NCBI RefSeq assembly: GCF_963924675.1 | Contig: NC_089222.1 | Location: 134,008,281-134,072,280, forward strand | Length of the DNA: 64,000 bases | Direction of reading: 5' to 3' | Source of the DNA: Phocoena phocoena | Taxonomy: Eukaryota; Chordata; Mammalia; Artiodactyla; Phocoenidae | Shown: positions 59,601 through 64,000 of the stretch, one piece after another | Position numbering within the stretch: position 1 is the stretch's first letter | Layout: every line of letters starts with the position of its first letter | The notes under the pieces: model-generated | What the model was told of the DNA's origin: nothing | The model's input: only the letters and a program-made list of their open reading frames with translations | The model's database searches: none | Position numbers and translations under genes: made by a program

Positions 59601-60933
59601 ACTGGCTCTACCAGTTATCTGTATGTTTACTACATCCTCCTTCCTCTGCAATTTTGATAGGATTGTTGGTGCTTTTATTGCAAGTCTCCTTTAATTTTTT
59701 TGATACCATTATGTTCTGTCAACTCTACGGTTGTTAACACTTCAGACGGTAAAGGTGTCCGCTGATACAACTATGAAGACTTGAGAAATCAACCCTGACA
59801 TCCCCCGAAGGAAGCAGGCAGCTGAAAAGCTTAATGTCCTAAACCATTAACAATACTATTTACTGATTAACAGCCCGCTAATTTCTATGAGGAGTAACAC
59901 AGAATATCTACACCCTAAATGCTTACAACCTAGTTGGTCATTTTTTTCTAAGTAATGCTCACGACGACACTGATTCATCCACTGCTCTTCCGGGATGGGG
60001 GAACCTCAGAAAAGAACCTGTCACTCGTGAGTCCAAGGTGCAGGGATGACTCTCCTCCTCCCCTTTTTCTGGGACAGCTCACCATCTCAGATTTTTCTGC
60101 TTGTAAAGACCCTGGGAGGGTCTTCCCTGGTGGCGCAGCGGTTAAGAATCTGCCTGCCAATGCAGGGGACTCGGGTTCGAGCCCTTGTCCGGGAAGATCC
60201 CACGTGCCGCGGAGCAACTAAGCCTGTGTGCCACAACTACTGAGCCTGCGCTCTGGAGCCCACAAGCCACAACTACTAACCCATATGCCACAATTACTGA
60301 AGACCGCGCACCTACAGCCCGTGCTCCGCAACGAGAAGCCACTGCAATGAGAAGCCCGCGCACCGCAACGAAGAGTAGCCCCCGCTCGCCCCAACTAGAG
60401 AAAGCCCACGTGCAGCAACGAAAAACCCAACGCGGCCAAAAATAAATAAATAAATTTATTAAAAATAAATAAATAAAAATAAAGACCCTGGGAGGCCCCG
60501 AAACACCTCCGCCTCCTCCGGGGCCGCCCAGGTGCGGCACACCCGGGAAGAAGGCGGTCCTAAGTCCTAAGCCCCCCCGCCCGAACTGACAGCGCAGCAG
60601 GATGCAGTTGGTGTCTTCCTGGCTCGTCACCCAGCTCAGCGAGTCGCCCAGCGGCCGCCGGCAACCAGAGCACAGAAACACCAGAGGCCTGTCCTCCTCC
60701 TCCGTCGGCTCCGCAGCCTCCTCGCGCCGCGTCCTTTCCGTGCTGGCCTCCGACGCGTCCCCGCTCACGCAGCTCCACATGCTCGCCCACTTCTGCAGCA
60801 GCTGGTGGCGGCTCGAGTCTTCTGAGAGCCGCTTGCCTAAGAGCGAGGAGTTGCTCCACTTGCCCTTGTCGCCACACGCACAGCTAGTAGAGGAGCATCT
60901 TTTGCAACAAGCCTGAGACCAAGGACCCGCCAT
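50585..60933 (-). CDS. MIS18A: MIS18A, centromere-licensing protein Mis18-alpha (five exons, complete)
   Basis: Join on the minus strand: 60933-60591, 56562-56496, 54260-54138, 51351-51255, 50665-50585 (711 nt, 236 residues plus stop). Every junction is GT-AG and the phases fit (1, 2, 2, 0). The human protein is about 233 residues. The N-terminal 80 residues are Cys- and Glu-rich. The Mis18/Yippee-like domain follows, with two zinc-binding CxxC pairs, C88/C91 (CSGC) and C144/C147 (CAGC). A charged C-terminal helix (about 195-230) should be the coiled coil that pairs with OIP5/Mis18-beta. From family knowledge, the Mis18 complex (MIS18A, OIP5, M18BP1) recruits HJURP to centromeres in late mitosis and G1 so that CENP-A nucleosomes are replenished. 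No frameshift, internal stop or missing zinc ligand is seen, so the gene looks functional. Recognition rests on strong remembered similarity, such as [20 protein letters not shown] near residue 33. Confidence 0.96.
51255..51351 (-). CDS. MIS18A: MIS18A exon 4
   Basis: 97 bases, acceptor ACTTCAG (51352-51358), donor GTAATC (51249-51254), entered in phase 2 and left in phase 0. It completes Ser178 and encodes residues 179-210 ([18 protein letters not shown], then [14 protein letters not shown]). It joins the zinc domain to the C-terminal helix. A short CHR-type SINE begins about 70 bp upstream of the acceptor in gene orientation, so the branch point must lie in the short gap or within the SINE. 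Intron 4 is 589 bp. Confidence 0.96.
51424..51550 (+). mobile_element. Short tRNA-Glu SINE in MIS18A intron 3
   Basis: Head 'gggaattccctggtggtcca' and B-box-like 'ggttcgatccctgg', with an A-rich tail. Flanks 'aataatatta' and 'aatgatatta' suggest a decayed duplication. Its head lies about 70 bp from the exon 4 acceptor. Confidence 0.87.
52551..52756 (-). mobile_element. CHR SINE, 200-bp form, in MIS18A intron 3
   Basis: Inverted relative to the window, so in sense with MIS18A. Exact target-site duplication gatatgcatcactttt at 52535-52550 and 52757-52772. Confidence 0.97.
53779..53990 (+). mobile_element. CHR SINE, 200-bp form, in MIS18A intron 3
   Basis: Complete unit, antisense to MIS18A, with long A-tail. 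Exact duplication aaaaaatcactagc at 53765-53778 and 53991-54004. It lies about 150 bp from the exon 3 donor. Confidence 0.97.
54138..54260 (-). CDS. MIS18A: MIS18A exon 3
   Basis: 123 bases, acceptor TTGCAG (54261-54266), donor GTAAGT (54132-54137), phases 2 and 2. It encodes residues 137-177 plus two bases of codon 178. The second zinc pair C144/C147 lies in [19 protein letters not shown], followed by [20 protein letters not shown], which completes the Mis18 domain fold. Conservation by eye is highest in this exon. Intron 3 is 2,786 bp and contains three CHR-type SINEs. Confidence 0.97.
54640..55075 (+). repeat. Old interspersed repeat interrupted by a SINE (MIS18A intron 2)
   Basis: 'caaatattttaggctctcag', 'gccatacggtgtctgttgca', 'gtgttccaataacaatgtat' and, past the SINE, 'gcttggcccatgggccacag' form one well-known ancient repeat, which I cannot name with certainty. 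Confidence 0.55.
54828..55029 (+). mobile_element. tRNA-Glu SINE with an extended tail, in MIS18A intron 2
   Basis: Head 'ggcttccctggaggtccagt' and B-box-like 'ggtttgatccctgg', then a tail containing 'gtaacaaattcaacaaggac' and 'aaaatggtccacatcaaaa'. Flanking duplication aaac(a/c)ggtgcttgg (right copy 55030-55043). Confidence 0.88.
56496..56562 (-). CDS. MIS18A: MIS18A exon 2
   Basis: 67 bases, entered from the acceptor TCTAG at 56563-56567 in phase 1 and left at the donor GTGAGT (56490-56495) in phase 2. It encodes residues 115-136, reading [12 protein letters not shown] then [10 protein letters not shown]. This is the segment between the two zinc-binding CxxC pairs. It contains CVSC, a further cysteine pair that resembles but is separate from the canonical ligands. 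Intron 2 is 2,235 bp. Confidence 0.96.
56689..56930 (+). mobile_element. CHR SINE, 200-bp form, in MIS18A intron 1
   Basis: Complete unit with a complex A-rich tail made of AAT and AAAAT units. Flanked by 'aaaggct'. It lies about 125 bp upstream of exon 2 in gene orientation. Confidence 0.94.
57390..57895 (+). repeat. L2 fossil LINE in MIS18A intron 1
   Basis: Sense L2 order: 'tgggtcatatcactctcctg', 'cctacaaggccctaaatttt' and 'ctcaaggcctttgcactagc', ending 'gctccctgtgcctgg'. An open frame of 122 codons on the plus strand is part of the fossil and not an exon. Confidence 0.8.
57900..58685. other. MIS18A intron 1, no feature recognised
   Basis: AT-rich intronic DNA with a G-run at 58268-58276 and no repeat assigned. 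Confidence 0.4.
58690..58890 (-). repeat. MIR fossil SINE in MIS18A intron 1
   Basis: Well preserved inverted MIR: 'aactgaggcacagagagact', 'gtagcttgcccaaaaagaca' and 'cagctagtaagtggcaggcc'. Confidence 0.9.
58900..59240 (+). mobile_element. Old L1 (L1ME-like) 3' end in MIS18A intron 1
   Basis: 'caacaagcagctattaaaaa', 'ggatgcttaacagtataaat' and 'ttccatttattttaatagct' follow the far-3' order of an old L1. Confidence 0.5.
59245..60100. other. MIS18A intron 1, no feature recognised
   Basis: No repeat or alternative exon could be supported between the old L1 and the promoter-proximal SINE. Confidence 0.4.
60120..60479 (+). mobile_element. CHR SINE, long form, close to MIS18A exon 1
   Basis: Full unit, antisense to MIS18A, with (AAAT)n tail. 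Exact 16-bp duplication taaagaccctgggagg at 60104-60119 and 60480-60495. The tail lies only about 110 bp from the exon 1 donor, inside the CpG-rich shoulder. Confidence 0.97.
60591..60933 (-). CDS. MIS18A: MIS18A exon 1 (coding part)
   Basis: 343 coding bases encode residues 1-114 plus the first base of codon 115. The ATG is at 60931-60933, and an in-frame TAG at 60937-60939 lies two codons upstream, so translation cannot start further 5' in this exon. The context has G at +4 but a pyrimidine at -3, so it is not an ideal Kozak site. Residues 1-30 hold five cysteines and the CGDKGK motif. Residues 65-81 are a run of Glu, Arg and Thr that appears slightly longer than in human. The first zinc pair C88/C91 lies in [17 protein letters not shown]. 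The donor is CGCT|GTCAGT at 60590. Intron 1 is 4,028 bp. Confidence 0.97.
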
Positions 60934-60980
60934 TAGCTACAAATTGCCTGCGCCGCGGAGAGTCACGGGAAAAACGCCGT

Positions 60981-60992
60981 TGCGCATGCGCG
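60981..60992. promoter_or_regulatory. NRF-1 consensus site
   Basis: TGCGCATGCGCG matches the NRF-1 palindrome YGCGCAYGCGCR at every position. It lies 48 bp upstream of the MIS18A start codon, inside the CpG-rich region, close to where a TSS would be expected. The match is direct; use of the site is inferred. Confidence 0.65.
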
Positions 60993-61375
60993 AGGCGGGG
61001 CGAGGCGGTGCAGGGTGAGGGAGGAGGGGCGGCAGGCAGCCCGGGAGCGCGCTTGCTCGCGGTGGAGCGGGGCCTGGCGGGGGAGTCACTGCGCCTGCGT
61101 CGCGCTTTCCAGCCTTAGGAAATTGAGGCTGCGCGAGATCCGTTCGCTAGGCTGCCTGGGGAGAGAGTGCAGCCTCTTACATAGGAGGGGAAGCGTCTTT
61201 GAAAAAGTTAGTCCCACCGAACTACATTACCAGCCCCTCACGGAGACCTTGGCAATGGTTACGAAAGAGAATATGCCGCCTATACACCACTCAGAGATAG
61301 AGGAGTTGGGGCGCAGTCCTGCTTTCTCCGGCCTCCTCCATGTTTCTGTGGCTACAGCCCCTCAAATTTAGCGTG

Positions 61376-61437
61376 CCGGAGAGTCACCTGGGAGCTGGAT
61401 GGGACACAGATTTCTGAGCCCCACTTTGGACTGAAAA
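61376..61437 (+). repeat. MER5A-like fragment, left part
   Basis: 'agagtcacctgggagct' and 'agatttctgagccccac' match the first half of the MER5A hAT-type DNA transposon. The apparent second half is at 62108-62215. Confidence 0.45.
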
Positions 61438-61446
61438 AACAATGCA

Positions 61447-62033
61447 CGACTTAAAAGTTGAGAATTATGTTTTATGTGGTGGACTTGCTGAGGATTTCAG
61501 TCCAGGAGGCAGCCTGTCAGATAGTTGGGAGGGACTGCTCCAAAGAGGTAAGGAAGGAGCCAGGATACATAGGAGATTTTGGAAAAACAAACAAATCAAC
61601 AACAACAACAGGTAGTTGGAACATCAGATGATGTTGTCTTTTTTAATTTATTTATTTATTTATTATTTATTTTGGCTGTGCCGGGTCTTAGTTGCAGCAC
61701 GCGGCACGTGGGATCTTTAGTTGTGGCCTGAGACTGACCTTCATCGTTGCGGCTTTAGTTGTGGCATACGGACTCTTAAGTTGCGGCATGCGAACACTTC
61801 GTTGCGGCATGCATGTGGGATCTGGTTCCCTCACCAGGGATCAAACCCGGGCCCCCTGCCCTGGGAGCGTGGAGTCTTACACACTGGACCACGAGGGAAG
61901 TCCCAAATGATCACTGTTAATTAAAGAAAACCAGACAACTCAAGTTAATGAAGTTAGCGCTTTTTTGTATATGGGAAGATGCAAGAGTCTGGGCTCATTG
62001 AAATCAGGGCTGCTACAGTGGCTGATGGCTTGA
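61447..62033 (+). repeat. LTR-like dispersed repeat with nested SINE
   Basis: 'actgctccaaagaggtaagg', 'gaaaaccagacaactcaagt' and 'gggaagatgcaagagtctgg' recall a repeat common in cetartiodactyl genomes. It is interrupted by the SINE at 61641-61904. Its class is not certain. Confidence 0.5.
61641..61904 (-). mobile_element. CHR-related SINE, diverged
   Basis: Inverted copy: 'attttggctgtgccgggtct' at the left end and 'ctggaccacgagggaagtccc' at the head. It has tandem 'gttgcggcatg'-like units, a more diverged body than the other long copies. Confidence 0.85.
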
Positions 62034-62107
62034 TAGCCAAAACATCCTTTGTTTACTCATATGGCAGGCACCATTCTTCGTCCACACCCCCTTCACAGAT
62101 TCTCCAT

Positions 62108-62215
62108 CTATAGGTCAGGGTGGGCCTGAGAATTTGCTTAACAGGCTCCTGGGTGATGCAGATGCTGTCAGTCGGGGCACCTCCACTTTTGGTTGCCACT
62201 GCTCTAGTCTGTCTG
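62108..62215 (+). repeat. MER5A-like fragment, right part
   Basis: 'ctgagaatttgcttaacagg', 'ctcctgggtgatgcagatgc' and 'gttgccactgctctag' match the right half and terminus of MER5A. Confidence 0.6.
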
Positions 62216-63615
62216 CCTAACTTCCTTGAGGTGGAGAAAGCAAGGGTTGTTGGGGAGCCACCCTGTCACATGTTCCTTTTATGCATTGTTATTGCTCTAA
62301 CGAGACCCCGGAAAGCGCCCCAGATCACTCAGGCTAGCACTGCAAGGACAAGCTGGAAAGGTGGGTGTGGGCAGCAGTGGTGTCGCTGGAAAGCATGGAA
62401 GTGCCTTTGCTGTCTGGATCTGGGAGCCCCTCGCCCCTTGCACCAAGTGAGCATTCCTTCTGTCTGGTAAGGACAGCCTTCCTCAGCTGCCCCTGAAAGC
62501 CGGCCTCTGACTTTAAAGCACCACAGGTTAGGATAGGAAAGGATGGTGGGAAATGGACCGGCTGCATCATGGACAACCTGGCGGCATATCTGGGAAGAAA
62601 GGAACCCCCAAGGTCCTACGTCTGTTCTTAGAATCCTTTGGGTGTGTCCTAAGTCACTGCCCACTTTGCTTGGTCAGGTAAACTATCTACCAAAAAATTT
62701 GCTTCCAACTTTAGTGCCTCTGGCCACCAGCAACAAGCAAAAACTTTGGAGTCAAAAGCCTTGGGTTGACCTAACCCTTCAGGAGGTATAACCGTGTAGG
62801 AAACCGGAAAGGCTACTTGCCTTCCCTGAGTCTAATTTTTCATGGTTTACATGGGTCAGTACTGCAGTGGGGTTGTTATGGGGATCGTGATATAATATGC
62901 ATGAAAATACTTTATGTCTAGCAAACTGTGCCCATGTTCATTAGTCTCCAAGTGGGAGAAAATTCTTCAGATATTTTAGGCTTTTATTTCACCCGTGGAA
63001 TTGCCTTCCCTCCTCTGCTTCTTTTGTGGAGGCAAGCCTGACCTCGCAGGACTGCTGTTTTCAAGCACAATATCTCTGGTACAAGTAAATGGGTAATAAC
63101 CTTGGAATTCAAGGGATAATCTCTTTGCCTCAGACTTTGGGTTCCTATTGGCAACATTAAATACTGTGGGATATCCCAGTAAGGAAGGAATGCAGAGCAG
63201 GGCCGCCTGATGACTTTCAGCGGTCCTAGGAACTTGTGCCTTGCTGGGCCCATTCCTCCATTTAAATTTTAAAAACATTGTTTTAAAATAAATCATCATC
63301 ATCATAATAGTTTACAACAGTATTGCTATAAAGATACATACACAAATATTATACTTTAAAATATTTTCTTTGACCTAAAAGTTCATTTGTTTCCTGCTGA
63401 CTTCAAAATTCAAACATTTTCATGGGGCCCTAAAAATATCACAGGCCCTCAGCTTTGTGTCTAATGGAAAAGTTGTCCCCAAGGCAAAATAAACGCCTTT
63501 TAAAGTCATGAGTATGTTTGTACTACGAATATAAAATATTTAGATACCCACAAAATCATGTTTTATGTAGGGACAAAAAGAGATGCTTGGATACGATGAC
63601 CTTGGACTGGGTGGG
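62216..63615. other. Upstream of MIS18A, no feature recognised
   Basis: No exon, RNA gene or confident repeat. The overlapping open frames at 62329-62664 (minus) and 62543-62791 (plus) have no recognisable motif. Confidence 0.4.
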
Positions 63616-63618
63616 TGT

Positions 63619-63831
63619 AATTTTTTTGTGTGTGTGTGTGCGGTATGCGGGCCTCTCACTGCTGTGGCCTCTCCCGTTGCGGAGCACAGGCTCCGGCCGC
63701 ACAGGGTCAACGGCCATGGCTCACGGGCCCAGCCGCTCCACGGTATGTGGGATCCTCCCGGACCGGGGCACGCACCCATGTCCCCTGCATCGGCAGGCGG
63801 ACTCTCAACCACTGCGCCACCAGGGAAGCCC
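63619..63831 (-). mobile_element. CHR SINE, 200-bp form, with a (GT)n tail
   Basis: Inverted copy. Where other copies carry a pure T tract, this one has T7 followed by (GT)7, then the usual 'gcggtatgcgggcctctcac'. No clear target-site duplication. Confidence 0.93.
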
Positions 63832-64000
63832 TACCACCCTTCTTCTTAATTACACAGCTAGGAGATGTGGATAAGGCTGAGTCTAAGCCCCATCACCACC
63901 ACCAATTCCAAGAATGGGTCCCCAGAGGTTTAACCGAATGGGGAGAGCCCACGTCTCTCCCACAGTGACTGAGCAGGAATGGCTCCTGCCCCAGGCTTAA
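63832..64000. other. Window edge, nothing recognised
   Basis: Short unique stretch ending at the window boundary. Confidence 0.4.

Larger units (their letters stand above)
60490..61160 (-). promoter_or_regulatory. MIS18A: CpG-rich, TATA-less MIS18A promoter
   Basis: GC- and CpG-dense sequence covers exon 1 and about 230 bp upstream, unlike the AT-rich flanks. Visible sites are a perfect NRF-1-type palindrome (60981-60992), GC-box-like runs (60994-61006 and 61026-61032), an E2F-like CGGGAAAA (60966-60973) and a second degenerate NRF-1-like GCGCCTGCG (61091-61099). There is no TATA box. This is the usual layout of a housekeeping or cell-cycle gene promoter, and MIS18A is needed in proliferating cells. 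CpG islands like this often also fire outward; human has an antisense lncRNA near MIS18A. No conserved antisense exon can be recognised here. Confidence 0.8.

Noticed and set aside
60142..60590. Intron 1 read-through as part of the normal MIS18A protein
   Set aside because: A good GT donor at 60590 joins exactly to exon 2 and restores the known Mis18 domain. The read-through is kept only as a finding.
61015..61371. 118-codon open frame upstream of MIS18A as an antisense protein
   Set aside because: Open because it is CpG-rich; no similarity recognised. An antisense non-coding transcript is possible but cannot be shown from sequence.

Overview
This window is nuclear DNA of a cetartiodactyl mammal, most likely a cetacean. 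The main evidence is about 21 copies of tRNA-Glu-derived CHR-type SINEs, whose heads all resemble 'cttccctggtggcgcagtgg'. They occur as a roughly 200-bp poly(A)-tailed form, a roughly 340-bp long form and an older short form. Many are little diverged and still have intact target-site duplications. CHR SINEs are known from whales, hippos and ruminants. Repeat family names below come from recognising consensus sequence by eye, not from a database search.

The only protein-coding gene I can support is MIS18A, complete on the minus strand (start codon 60933, stop 50585-50587). Five exons join in frame with GT-AG introns to give 236 residues. MIS18A is a subunit of the Mis18 complex, which licenses centromeres for CENP-A loading. 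The start codon sits in a TATA-less CpG-rich promoter (about 60490-61160) with a perfect NRF-1-type palindrome. An in-frame stop two codons upstream fixes the start.

Positions 1-49,800 look intergenic: old L1 3' ends, MIR and L2 fossils, MaLR-like LTRs, three other LTR pieces, microsatellites and stretches of apparently single-copy DNA. From 14 to 26 kb CHR SINEs are dense (10 copies). The next 18 kb contains none. In human the region next to MIS18A on this side leads toward HUNK and the other side toward MRAP; I found no exon of either here.

Positions 60.9-64 kb lie upstream of MIS18A and hold the promoter, an LTR-like repeat with a nested SINE, MER5A-like pieces and one more CHR SINE.

I found no new multi-gene system. 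The observations most worth following are the MIS18A gene model, an exon 1 reading frame that stays open into an intronic SINE, a 38-bp patch shared by two loci 2.3 kb apart, the SINE-poor block with a candidate homeodomain-type element, and several SINE insertions with clean duplications usable as phylogenetic markers.
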